The translations under genes and the position numbers were made by a program. Shown here one piece after another: positions 43,521-56,660 of a stretch of 64,000 nucleotides of DNA; the first letter of the stretch is position 1; each line of letters begins with the position of its first letter. The notes under the pieces are model-generated. The model was not told where the DNA came from, did no database searches, and saw only the letters and a list, made by a program, of their open reading frames with translations. The DNA comes from Amia ocellicauda. Its lineage: Eukaryota; Chordata; Actinopteri; Amiiformes; Amiidae. Location: positions 2,582,001 through 2,646,000 of the forward strand of contig NC_089853.1 of NCBI RefSeq assembly GCF_036373705.1, written 5' to 3'.

Positions 43521-46500
43521 ATCCACACAGTGACTCTTAATATCAGATTATTGTATGATGGTCATTATTGTTCCTGTCCCTCGGTCAGTCATGATGTGGG
43601 TAACTGCATGGTGCTACTTGGATCTGATCCCCATGTTGGTTTATTTCCCAGGATGCACCTCCCTACCAGCTGGGTTGCATGTTACACTCATTATCTGTCA
43701 CTGAGCACAAGGGAGAGGCAGGTAATGCTTGGAAGTGTGGGCACAGAACATGGATGCCAAATAAAGACACAATCTGATGGTGTTTGCATCTATTAGAGTC
43801 GTCTTATTGTGTCTTTTGAACTTCGGCTTTAAAGGTTTAATCTTAAACCATCAATTATTTTAGGATAACAACTGGACATGCGTTCACAGTATTTAATAGA
43901 ATCCCATATTTATACTCTAGCCTTGAAGCTGTTCTCCTCTCTCTCTCTCTCTCTCTCAATTGAACGTGTTTTTCATGTCATTAACAGGTGCACTCAATAC
44001 CAGATACAATTGATTTGTGCTATTCCATGATATATCGTCAGTCAGTTTTATCTGTAGGAAATCATGAGGACATATTTAATGTTCAGTATTATTAACAGAT
44101 TATTATAAGCGATTTTCAAATAAATGAACACAATCAGTGTTATCTGCTATGTGTTGTGTGTCCTATAAATGTGTTACAGTACATTAAACTGTTGCATAGT
44201 CTTAATTCGTTTGATTGTTACTTACAAGGAATGAAAAAGCTTAAAAAACAAAACATATTTGGAACAACTCAAAATACTGTAATACCCTAATTCTTCATTA
44301 CCCTGGGTATATTCCTCTTGGCACATCAAACCCTGACCTGAATTATTTATTGGTTTTATTTATTGAAAGACAAGCATTCAAGAAATATAATTATTGTTAT
44401 CATAAACATTTTTCACTTTCATGATATAAGAGCATATGCAAGAAGGCAAGTTCATTCATTCAGCTCATTTGGCTCTGATAGTGAAGTTATTGATCCAAGA
44501 ATCCCTTTATGGAAAGATCATAGAAAATAATCACAAAGTAATCATGAATCAGCAACATAATCTATTGAATTGCTTTTGGAATACTATTGTGTATTTTAAC
44601 TCTTAAAAAAACAAAGAAATAAACAAATCTAATATTTACATTTCAGATTAAAAAATATACAACCATTTAACTGTTTATTGTAGCTCATTGTATTATAGCA
44701 TGGCATAGCAATTCAACTAATAAGACTTCACTGCAAGATGATATAATGCTGGAAAACATTTTCAGAAAATACATAATTACTCATCTGATTTAAAATAAAT
44801 GATCATATACTTCATAATGTAATATAATATCAATCTATCTACCTACCTATGTATGTTTTAATGTATCATGTATGTATGTATTTATTTATGAATCTGTTGT
44901 CCTTTAACCGTTTGAACCAGATATGAATATCTCCTGTTGAGTGTCTGTGTGGTGATCGATTATAATTTCCATGTTCCATATCCCTGATGTATCTCCCTGT
45001 ACCATCTGGAATGGAAGTCACAGATTTGGATATAATAGGACTGTGATTCATATTATAATCACTGTGCTAAACTGAAGACATTCAATTTCCATGCAATGAG
45101 ATTAGCTTTGATTTGGGCATTGATATACAACAGCAACTTCCATGTTTAATTTATGACTGGAGAAATTCAAATCAATCATTGGACATTTTACATTTCATGT
45201 ACAGGATTTAAATACCTATGTTAATTTGGATTTTTATAACAAGATCCATTCTTAAACAATTAGCTATGCATAAATGAACATTCATTATGTCATAACAATT
45301 TTCCTTAATACTTCGCTCTCATTTCAGTTTTTCTTAATTTATATCTTCATTTACACTAAACTGAAAAGGAAAATTCTCCCAGATTTGAAAACAGATTAAG
45401 TAATATACAGCATTATTGTATTGCGGTAAAACTTTGTATATGTTTTTATTACATAATATCCACTTTTTCAATGTAATTCTTTTTTTAAATTGCCATAGTT
45501 TTTGACAGTTAAATAAAATAATGTTCACACTGAATTTAATTGTCAATTCTTTGTTTTTTTATATGTGTGAAAAAAGTATTATTGTCTGGCCTAAACCTCT
45601 TAGTGTGTATCAGAAAAGTACACCTTATGGCATCTCCTTCAGAAACATGACCTAATTTTTACGCTACGCTATAGGAATCTTTAAAGGTAACAGATTCTTG
45701 TGATTGGTCAGAAATGCACAGAGCTTGATTGGCATTTTTGTTTCTGTTTTGCATTTTTGTAACCGGTTTTTGAATCTCAGTGAAGCAGGCAATGTCTTCA
45801 TCAGCAATATTTGATTACAGCCAAAGGTGAAAACTGCTGCTACACTGCAATAGGGAGCGCAACAGGAAATAGTGCACAAGTCTTTCCACTACACCTTGTG
45901 CTTAACATGTTTTTATGAAGAGAGTGTATTGTAAGCAGTACTCTCTTGTGGCCGCAGCTGCAGAATACTAAGTGACTACTTAAGGTTTGAGTATTTTAAA
46001 GAAATGTAATTTTTTCCACCAGATTAAATTAAACGTTTTCAAATAGCTCAGCAATATATTTCCAGAATCTTGTATTGGAACTCATGTTAATTATATGACA
46101 CAATTATTAAATTACCAGCAACAATAATGTAACGTTTGGATCAAGCAACAACTGGACTATAGTAAAAATATATAAATAACTACACTGGTGAAAATAAAGT
46201 CTTGACTCTTTGATTGAAGATTTTCCAGTCACATTTGTGTTTAATCCTTTTTTGACTACCAGACTGGTGCTATAGCTTTGTGTATTTGCATTGTCTTCAA
46301 AGCTGTTCAGTGCTCATACTTTGCACATTATTAAGCACAATACAAAGAAGTTTATATACACTTAATGGCTTAAAAAATATATTTTTTATTTTTGTTTTGT
46401 AGTCATAAAAATGTAGAAGCAATGCTGAATAAGTCTTGATTTTTAACTCCAGTAGTTAACATCAGAATGCAAATAGAATCATGGCACTACTTACTAAACA

Positions 46501-48580
46501 CAAAAACAAAGTACAAGTTTTGTAGTAACAAATCAGTGAGGCTATTTTAAAGGATACAAGTTCTGCCATGGTTTTTGCCCAATACGTATTGATCACACAC
46601 TGTTCAATAAACTTAGAAGAATCCTACAACTAAATAAAATGTTATTTTTCTTCTATTATCCTGTGGGAGCCAATTATTTTCTTTATTCCTAAAAGTGATA
46701 AACATTAATTAATTCCTTTAGTTGTTCCAAATACTGGGGAGATGAGCATCAAGATCTGCAGGAGACATCTGCTGACATCTTATTGTGTGATTCAGTCACA
46801 ACTGTGCTTTTTCAATGCAAATTTGAAAGCAGCCCATGGTGGCATACTGTACTATTACTGCACACTTCAGAAAACATGTAAAGGCAGCACAATGATGTAT
46901 AAACCTCATGGAAAACACCATTCTGTTGCAGTCAGGTGTTGTAAACATGGCCTAGTTAATAAGCTGTAAGCTGCAAACTTACTTGTGTTCACAGATGAAT
47001 GCACAGACTCGAGTTCAGTAAATATTCACTATTTAATTAAAGCTCTTTACATAAATACATCTCAAGCAGTTAGGAAGGGTATTGATACAACTTATTTATT
47101 ATCTTCCAATTAACTGTTACAGAATGCATAAATGACTAAAGAAAACATACAGCATACTGCTCTATCTGGTACAACCCCCCCATTTGTCTTAGATTAATAC
47201 AATAAACTGTAAGATGACACAGAAAGACTCCATTGTATAAAATGGTTAAATTAATAATAATAATAGATCTATTTGTTTAAATTACAGTTTTTGACACTGC
47301 TCTTGGTCTGATTTCAACATTTTCATTACATTTATTTTGTATCATACCTATGTTTAGATGCCACTTTCCCATATATTCAATTAGTTGGGCCTTCAACAAA
47401 ATTAATATTAATGGTACACAAGAGGTTAGCACTCAAAACTGGATGTAAAGGTCTGACTAAAAAAAGTATTTTGTAGAAAAACAGGCATAGCCAGAAAACA
47501 TCCGTGCTTCCTTGATTTCGTTTTGACAAAACTAAAACTAAATATTTTCGAAAAACAATCTGGCACTCTGAAGTACATGCACGCTAACACCGTGACCATT
47601 ACCAAAAGCCATATAAAAATACTCCCTATCTAAGAAATATTTGAGCAGAAAATATTCCAGACAATACAGTATTTAATAAGACCAAGTTAATCATCACTTT
47701 ATTTATTATTTAATGACCTCTCCTGTACTCATTAAAAATTTCTTAGGGATGAAGGAAAGGTAACCCAAATTGCTTTTAGTTCATGTGCAGAGTAATACAT
47801 GCAAACTACAATCTCTAATAATAAACAACTCATTAGAATGCTCTGGTAATCATGACATGGAAGTATGAAACACACAGCCTCTATCATTATTATTTTTAAA
47901 CAGTCCATCTCATTTCACCATGAACACAACAATCATATTTTATTTTTTCCCCTCTCATCAGTTAATGAGTCGCTCAATTCCAGAACGCATCCATTATCTA
48001 GATGATCTCTTTATATTTTTTAAATTAAAGGGTCAGCCATACTGAGGTATTCAAGTTGAATATATATTAGTTTATTAATCAAATATATTAATAAATGCAT
48101 AAATATATTTTAAGAAAATTACATCTGTTTTAATAAGTAATTAAGTGCTAAAGTCTACTAAACACCATGCCCTTCAATTTTACACAAATCACAGATCGTA
48201 CCAGCAGTCCGCACATTGGAGATAAAACAGCACAGAATGAAATCACAGCAGTAGCTTGAGGCAACACGTTAGCGGCTTTTCCCCCACACCTACTCCTATG
48301 GCATCTTTTTACAATCATATGTAGCCTCTAAATATAATGTACAACGTTCATGGGGAAAATACCAGTGAATAAATATACGTATATAAACACTGCAAATGAA
48401 AAAATCATTACTCTGTGCCCAACATCTATTATTGGCAAGGATTAATTAATACTTGACATTTTTGTAGTGTTTTGCACACAGATAAAAACAGCTACAGCAA
48501 CAGATTGTCCCCAAACCCACTTTTAAAATCCTGCAAAAAAGATTAAACAATTCTATTTTAATATAGTTTACAAATAAAAC
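43521..48580. other. Intergenic interval between QSER1 and PRRG4
   Basis: This is 5 kb of AT-rich DNA with a short (CT)n at 43936-43957. No exon with paired splice signals, no RNA gene and no clear transposon was recognised. It separates the QSER1 promoter from the 3' end of PRRG4. Confidence 0.5.
43936..43957. repeat. (CT)n microsatellite
   Basis: About 11 CT units read directly. Confidence 0.9.
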
Positions 48581-48599
48581 ACGGCAGTTGCATCTGAGC

Positions 48600-48605
48600 T
48601 TTATT
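48600..48605 (-). terminator. prrg4: PRRG4 poly(A) signal
   Basis: AATAAA on the minus strand, about 140 bases after the stop codon at 48746. It implies a short 3' UTR and supports 48773 onward as the real last exon. Confidence 0.65.
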
Positions 48606-48745
48606 AAAGAGAAAAAACACAAGAAAAATAAACTTTAAAAAAATCAAAAATTCAAGCTACTACATTTATAGGAAGAATACAAAATCTGTGAATTAAGCTA
48701 ACGAAGACGGATGTCTTTTAAAATCCTCAGAAGCCCCCCTTCCTG

Positions 48746-50853
48746 CTATCGCCGGATACTCCCGGGTCGGGATCTAGAGACAGAAGACAAAAGCGTCAGT
48801 ATGTTCACTAACTGCATGACATTCATTAGCTCAAATGCATAGTAACTACAGAGAAACAAGAAGATAAAATGTCTGTGAAGGGCAGGAAATAAAGTTTGTA
48901 AATATGTGAACTGGATGTGTTGATTATTTTCACTGATGTCAACATTAATATTATTTTGTTTGGTACCGCTACACTTACATCTCCACAGCCAGGGTTCAAA
49001 TGAAGATACTCTCACTAGGAAGGCAATGCTGATCAATGCAGCACTCAGAGCCTTCTACTGAGCGGACCCGGATATGAACTCGAATCTTCTGGTTCACAGA
49101 GATCAGACAGAAAGCCTCATGGGAAGAGGGTTTTCAGAACAGAAATCTAAAATGTGTGCCGTGTCAATACCCAGGGTAAGGTGGGGGGGGCGCGTCGTGA
49201 GGTCCCGATTTGGCGATGGCTTGTTCATACGAAGGGAGGCCCGGACACATTTCCTCAGGAGGCAGGGCGACTGGCTGAAGAGACACTTCTTCTAGCCTTC
49301 TGATGATGAGGGATGCATTGCTTCGTCTTGGACGGTCTCTTACAGAACTGCAGCGCAACAGAAGGCGTTAGATGACAGAACCTTCTCAAAATGGCAACAT
49401 TTTAACTGGAGCACACAGCAAATCAAATACAAGATCACATTTACTCATTTAAACATCAATCCATTCTTCAATTACTCTTCACAAAACCCTGCATTTTTGT
49501 TGGTTGGCTTTCTTGCCTGGATCTCATAGAAAGCCCTCCCCCCTATTAAAAATAAGGATTATAATTTGGGTCTGGTGATGGATCAGTTTGGATATAATCC
49601 AGGTCTTTGAGCCACTAGGAAGATTGTGTTATACAGATTATAAATGCTGATGTCCTTACCCAGGTGATCGGCCAGGTTTGCACTTTCTGTTACAAAAATA
49701 CCAAAACAGAAGCCCAATGACGACAACGGCGATTCCAGCAGCGATCAGACCAATAAGAAGAGCGGTCACATCTACCCCCCGAGATGACTGGCTTTCTGCA
49801 CATAAATATAGTTTTTTATTTACAGTTAAGTTGTTCCTCCAATAAAAAAAAGTTAGCACAGACTTCATTCATTTCAAAACAAATAAAGGAAGAATGACAG
49901 AATTGTTGAAGTCCAATGTAAATATAATGATCCACTAACACGACATTTTCCTTTTGGTACAGACTCAGTTTCAGCATTCGCCTGGCGGAGCTCAGACCTC
50001 TCTCTAGGCGTACTGGGATCTATGTGCTCATGAATTTAAAAATAAAAACTGAAAAACTGTAACAGGTCAGTGAAATTAGATTAAGTGCTGAATGTATGTT
50101 ATTATTTCATTAATGTTCCTTACCATGTTTTTTTATGTATTCTTTCCAAAACGTGTTCTGTAAAAAATAAAACAAACGTTTTTTCAGATTTTTTCATGAC
50201 CACATTTATATAAACCCTCCTGGTTGATGGACAGCACAATCAAATATAGGTCACAGAAGAATAAAAAGGTCATACAATTTCAAGCAAATGATCTTGCTTC
50301 CAGGCAAGCTAAAGATGATCTTTATTAATTTGTAACAGAAATTTTGAAATCGATACTTCTGATTTCGACCTTCTCCTTAACAAACTGCAATGCTACTTTG
50401 CCTCTATCATTTGATAAAGAAAACACATTGATATCCAGGCATAAACAAGCAGAACATGATGGTTTTCTAATGAATGACAAGACAGGTTTCATTCTTGGTT
50501 GGCCGGGCATGTTATAACTGAAAAACTCAACTGTTTTGGCCGTATCTTCAAACACTTCCCGGGCCTCCTCAAAGTTGCACAGCTCTTCATTGCACTCCCT
50601 CTCCAAATTGCCCGGAGTGAACAACTCGAAATCGAAACGGTTGGCCAACAGGTGGCGTCCAAGAAACGTGGCCGCTTCATTTTCGTTCACAAACACTAAT
50701 AATAGACAAACGAGATGAACACCTTTACAGCGTCGAGAGAGTCAAGTGAACCAGGACAATGAACATGTGGGAACAGAACATTAATATGCGCTCATATACA
50801 ACAGTAGTTATTGCTATTAAATATACAGGCTACATCACATTCTTCTCATGGAA

Positions 50854-50920
<67 letters not shown>

Positions 50921-51726
50921 ACGTTACAGGAGTATCCGCATTGTATTATTTGCATATTATAAAAAAAACTTAAATATATAGTATACTTTTGAGACATTAG
51001 TCCAAACATGATTTCAAGCTGCGATTATATAGACTATGTATACACACACGTCAACAACTACTGCACCATGCACAGTGCAAAAAAGGCTCCTTAAAGATTT
51101 TTATTTCCCTCTAAATGAATTGATTAATTATTTATTCATGTTTTATACGTAGGCCGGCTAGGACAAAATTCAAGCACTGCTACGGACACGACACAACAGG
51201 GGCAATAATATGTTCAAAGTCCCAAAGGGTGAAATTATTGATAATAAAAGACTGCCATGATTCCCCTTGTTAGCCAAGTATCCCATCTATGTCAAACAAA
51301 ACGTAAAGCTATAGTATATCGTCTATACTTGAAATAGGAGCTGTGTGAAATGTATAAATTGTGAAATACCGGATCATATTAATAGAAATGGTCGATTAAC
51401 TCCGTAGTACGTGTTGATTGCGTAATTTCAGTAAAAAAAAAAAAAAAAAAACTATCCGCTTTGAGTGAGTTGTATTCGTAATATTTTTTTATTACAAACC
51501 ACTTCTATATAACTACTCCTATATATGTATTGGCGGCATGCAAGGGCCGGGTTTTTACTGCCTACTAGACATCTTCATAAAACAATAACACATTGAGCTC
51601 CCTCATAACTTTGCACTTACCATGATCTGATATCTGTTCTTCATTTTCGACCTGAGATAAACTTCTTGTACATCTAGTAAACCCAGAAGAGATTAGCTGG
51701 CAAACTACCACCAAACGCAAAGTCAT
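48746..51726 (-). CDS. prrg4: Transmembrane gamma-carboxyglutamic acid protein 4
   Basis: The exons are 51726-51621, 50695-50532, 50157-50124, 49795-49660, 49347-49171 and 48773-48746, giving 214 aa (human 226). Exon 1 starts with a hydrophobic signal peptide (MTLRLVVVCQL). Exon 2 holds the Gla domain, about residues 54-90 (FTPGNLERECNEELCNFEEA), whose Glu residues would be vitamin K-carboxylated to bind calcium. The 34-base exon 3 is the aromatic stack (TFWKEY). Exon 4 has one membrane span, about residues 112-134 (ALLIGLIAAGIAVVVIGLLF). The cytoplasmic tail carries LPSYEQA and PPPPYPG, which are WW-domain ligands. PRRG4 is known to bind WW proteins of the NEDD4/YAP kind. The exon 2 donor (GTTGAG) is weak but keeps phase. 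An upstream exon may add eight residues (see findings). Confidence 0.88.
50854..50918. repeat. Compound (CA)n(TA)n microsatellite
   Basis: About 11 CA units followed by about 21 TA units, read directly, in the first intron of PRRG4 upstream of the Gla exon. Confidence 0.95.
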
Positions 51727-52340
51727 TGCCGGACACCTGTACAAGATCATGAAAACATCAATGTATACACCATAGAGAAACCATTTCGAAAAACATTTCG
51801 AATAAACCGGAGACATTCAACATTTATATTAAAATACTCACAGTGTCAATGACTGGATAATTAATCAACTTTAAAGTCTACATTCTAAAAGTTGCCTACA
51901 TGAAATAATGTATCAATGATAAAGTCATTAGCCTACCTTGCCTTTCCAAAAGGGACAAAATACATTTTCTGCAAACACACGAACAGCTACATGTCGTTTA
52001 AAAGTGTATTATTTATATGTACGAATGGTTGAATTAGTTTTATACATTATATGTGTTAATTAAAGCAAAACTACTGAACAGCAATATATAGTCTCACCCG
52101 AAACTACACAACCTGGATCTGTAAACGCTCAAAACGAAACCACCAGTCACTGAGATAAGCTGTGTAACTAACTCATATATTTTTGTTTCAAATATTGGAT
52201 TTAAAATGACAATAATAAATCATAGCTATATACGTAATTATTTAAAGTGAAATGCGACAACACTTCCCCCCGTATTATAGTTAAAACAGTAGGAAACAAT
52301 TAGTTCCACTGTCCATTTTCTTCAGCTGCTATGACCTCAC

Positions 52341-52400
52341 CTCCTGTCTGTCATCACGCTGAGCAGCACCTGGCCAGGCCTGACTAGCAGAGCTGCTCAC
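52341..52400 (-). promoter_or_regulatory. prrg4: Candidate PRRG4 first exon
   Basis: A donor GTGAGG follows 52341 on the minus strand. The acceptor TTGTACAG ends just before 51735. Splicing the two puts an upstream ATG at 52354 in frame with the signal-peptide ATG at 51726, adding MTDRRCPA. The exon's 5' limit is unknown. Inferred from splice consensus and phase only. Confidence 0.45.
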
Positions 52401-53369
52401 CTGGATAAACCGATCGATGGTGCAGAATCATTCAAGGATCAGCCTAATAGAACGACCGAAACTGGAATTACATAATACAATGGACAACAACAACAACAAT
52501 AACGTCACAATTCTCACATTTTCGTGATATAGTATTGTAGTATATTTTAATTGGTTTTATTTCAACCAAAGTGTTCTTCGTTCCTTCATTTGCTGTATTA
52601 TATTATATTTTTATTGATAATCTTAAAATTGTCTTCCGTAACCAAGACACTTAACCATTCATATTGAAGGGAAACCATCCACACATATCGCCATGCATTA
52701 TATTTATTTTGTACGAATATATTCTCAAGCAATCCAAAAAATACAACGTGTTTATTATGTTTGATTTTTTGTGTGGTTAATTCAGTTAAAGTCTAATAAT
52801 CATGAAAAGAGCTTATCATATTTCCTATTGTAGGCTATTCCTATTTTTAAAACTAGATGGCAGCAGTAAACTGATATGCTGGTATTTGAACTGTTGATGC
52901 AGATATCAGTTTAATATAACATGTCTGTGTTGTGTTGCAGAGGCGTAAATGCATTTGTGCAGATCTGCGCACAGGTAATGCACACTACAGCGACCGCCGC
53001 CACAAATACAGCATCGACACAGACAGCATAAACGACTTAAAACACAAACAAACGAAACAACTAGATATCAATCAACCCTGGTGTTTTCATGCTGGTTAAA
53101 CGTTACAAAACCTTTAAAAAAACAATGTACATCTTGCGACATTTACATCACTTTACACACACTTTAATTTCCTGAAATGTCGATGGGAATTGAAGATCTG
53201 TTAAACCCTGATAATTACATGAACGGGGTGACATTGCCACACGATACCAGAACATGTTTGTTAGCTCTGTGCTCAGGGTTGCCAGACACTTCTCTCAAAA
53301 TTGCAATGGGAGTTTCCCCCCATTTCACTCTAAATCCGCCCTTTTTCAAATCATTTCCCTCACACCACG

Positions 53370-53649
53370 CCGCCGCGATCCTTTCCCCTATTTCCCGCTA
53401 CAAATTAGTGTTTTTCAGAGCTGCCTGTGATTGGCTGGGTTCTCACACGTGATGTACAATGCGCATGATGATTGGTTGATCTTGCTTATCTACTCTCGCG
53501 AGAGGCCCCGTGTCTCACAGCCGGGCGGCTTTCGACGGGCGAGCGGATAAATCGCAGCTCCTGCCAGTATATCCCGCTTTATTGACTTATTTTACCACAT
53601 TTTTATTTTCAATGTGGGAATTATCCAGTCTATATACACACTTTGTCAG
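53370..53649 (+). promoter_or_regulatory. ccdc73: CCDC73 promoter and 5' untranslated exon
   Basis: A CpG-richer segment holds a perfect palindrome TCTCGCGAGA at 53494-53503, the motif bound by BANP (and earlier credited to ZBTB33/Kaiso). Nearby are two inverted CCAAT boxes (ATTGG near 53429 and 53471) and an E-box CACGTG near 53447. A donor GTAAGT starts at 53650, so a non-coding first exon ends at 53649. An ATG in it leads to a stop early in the next exon. The PRRG4 start lies over 1 kb away on the other strand, so a shared promoter is possible but not shown. Confidence 0.6.
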
Positions 53650-56553
53650 GTAAGTCATGGCCAACATGTCTGTGTTTTTGATTAGAAGCATCTGGGCCTA
53701 ATTATTAGTCTGCGTATGAGTCCCGAACTTCATGATACCAATAACGTGTGTTTTTTGCACGGATATGATCAATAATTATTTATAATCGATAGAAAACACC
53801 AAAAATCTAACTGTCAACAATGACGGTATACAATCCCCACGGTAGGGTCGCCTTAAGAAAACAAATACCGCGGTAACCATAATATCATCAGTACGGTATG
53901 TGAAGCCACTTACTTCTCTAGTCTACAATTGTTTAGATAATAAAATAATACACTCAACTTGTTTACTATAGTAAGGGGCTTTTTTTGTCATCTTTAAGGC
54001 CGAGAGGGACAGCAGAAATAAAAGGCAGCCCTCATTATTATTAACGTTAACCACGTGTTTAGCACGCTACCCCACACGGTGACTTAGTTACTGCATGTTT
54101 TACCACAGTACACCACACTGCAATCTCACAGGGGAGACCTGGTAACTTATGACATTTATTTTTCACTAATTACATTTTTAGCTTATCTACTGCAACTTTC
54201 TCTTCTTAATTGAGCTCGTATTTGCATATTAAAAATGGGTTGTTATGTAAAAATAGATTTTTCCATGGTCAGTAATAATAACAATAACAATAATAATAAT
54301 AATAATAATAATACTTAAATATACTTATACTAGTAACTTACATACTATCACGAACATTAACATCTCTGCTATTATACTACAGCTTCTAATCTACTTACCT
54401 TTACCTTTACATACTGATACTGATGCATATGAGCTACTTCCTAACCTAAATTATACCTCTGCTACTTTGATTACAACGTATCACTGATATTAACCTGCAT
54501 GCTACTATAAAAATACATATCCATTAATATTTCTTGCAAATACTCGTCTCATGTGCAAAGTATCTTCTATAATACGATCGTACAGTAAACATAAAAGAGG
54601 GAGAATGGCAGCTTGAAAATCTTAGTGTTATTAATGGCGATTAAGTATTACAAGTGTCTCAATATGTGGATTTTTGTGTTGGAATTGTTCTTTCTCAACT
54701 AACTTAACCTGGAGTCCATTCGCAGGTCCGTGTTTATGAAAATGAAATGCGTGGGAATGTGTAGTAACTGAGCATCAAAAGGTTATTTTAGCTTCCCCAC
54801 TAGGTGGCACAAAAATACACACATATTAAAACCAAATACGATGCTCCGGTCTCTGGATTGCAGAATAGGCTACTACTTTCCCAAGGAAGAGATATGGTTC
54901 CACCTTGGGCTGTGTTTAAACTGTAATCTTGTTTTTGTACCTTGATTTTTGTTACAAAGTATACAAATGTTAATAATAAGAATATTAATAAGATCATTGA
55001 TGATAGACTATTCTATATATTGATCTATATTTGAAAAAGTAGGAGGCAGGGACAGGTATTAATGCTCAGGGCTGATACGTGTTTTAACACTTATCTCCCA
55101 CTTGGTGTACACTTTTATTGCTTACAATAAACATGTCCAACATGACCTTTCTTTTAAGTTATATTCATAAATCTCATCATTGTGTTAGGTCATAAGTTAT
55201 CATGGATCAAAGATGAGCTCTGACCACTCTATTTTAAAGTGGTAACATAACGATTAGGTTTACAATCCAACTTTAATAGTGGGGGGAAAATAAGTGTAAA
55301 AATATAGGGCTTATTTAATGTATATGTATAATTAACATTGTATGATGAAATTGCTATTTGCTACTGTATGTTGTGACCCTTACAATATTTAAAAAAAAAC
55401 AAATGAGATTAATTTAGGTATTTACTTTACAGTGGGAAACACTGTTTTCCTTTTAAACGAAACCTCTGAACTGCTGTTTAAGATTTAATATCATTGAAGA
55501 TGATTTCTTGTTTCTGAGGAACTATATTGCATTGTTAATACACACAGTATTACAAAACTCTTCTACTGGACTTAAATTGCTATTTTATAGGCATTACAAT
55601 CAACAGTCCTGATAAATGGATTAAAAAAAATGATTAAAAGCATATTATTGTTTGCCCAGGGGCACTTGTTATGGCCATCTTGCCTTCATTACATTCCTGA
55701 ACTATATTGCTGTATAATTCATAAAGGTAATACAGACATCATGTTGCTGATAGGAATTATTCAGTTTTATGGATGGTGTCCTTTTAATTTTGCCTTTCAT
55801 GGATTATAAAATTGTTTAATATCTGCTGAAGTGAATCACTGGAGAAGCAAATAAAGCCATTGGCCTCAGGTCACAATGTCATTTGTGATAGTAGCAAATT
55901 CTAACAGGATCATTTATTCCTGTACATGATTGATAACAGCATGGGTTAAATGGAGAAAGGTTCCCTTCTATTAAAGGATCATCTTGAGTGAAGACCTCCC
56001 ACTTAAAAGTCAGGCACAATGAGGAGACAAGGGACTATCTACAGGTCAAATTAAATAACTTATATAATTTAAGCAGAATGACAGTGCAATTTGTCCATTC
56101 ACTGTTATTACTCTGACCCCTATTAGACTCACAGACCAGTCTCCTTTCCACCTTGAGGAATTAAAACTTTCAAAGTAAACACAAATCCTAAAAAAATCTG
56201 GACTAAATCTTGTTAATAAGGGATTATACAATGTTTTTTTATTTTTTAGGTTTTTGTTGAATAATTATTCAAATATCATCATTCATATTTTAACTCTTAA
56301 GTTCACTGAATTATGGAGTGCAAGTTTACATTGTCTTCTCTAATCAAGTTTTATATTTGCTGTGACTATATTTGAAATGTTGTACAATCATTCATATACA
56401 TTCATGAACGATGTTTCATTTGGTTTATTCCATTATTTGTTTATTTAAAAAAGATTATCTACAAACCTGTCATGAACATTTAAAACAACATATTTAACAT
56501 AAGTAATAGTACCACAGGAATAATGTGTACTTAATTTTTCAATCTTTATTCAG
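53650..56553 (+). other. CCDC73 intron 1, no other gene seen
   Basis: This 2.9 kb intron runs from donor GTAAGT to acceptor TTTATTCAG. It contains a (TAA)n microsatellite at 54271-54313. No embedded gene or transposon recognised. Confidence 0.5.
54271..54313. repeat. (TAA)n microsatellite, imperfect
   Basis: About 14 TAA-type units with two CAA interruptions, read directly. Confidence 0.9.
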
Positions 56554-56660
56554 CTTTCATTCAAAGCGAGGCTGCCAGATGTCAATATTCATGATTTGAA
56601 AAAGAAACACATTTTTATTTTGGATGAAAAATCTGTGAACTACTCAAACTTAATTCACAA

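Noticed and set aside
49955-50025. Possible extra PRRG4 extracellular exon (DPSTPRERSELRQANAETES) between the aromatic-stack and membrane exons
   Set aside because: It has an acceptor-like CATAG and coding look, but the only usable donor (GTACCA) leaves a phase that breaks the following membrane exon, whereas direct splicing of 50124 to 49795 keeps frame. It could still be an alternative exon.
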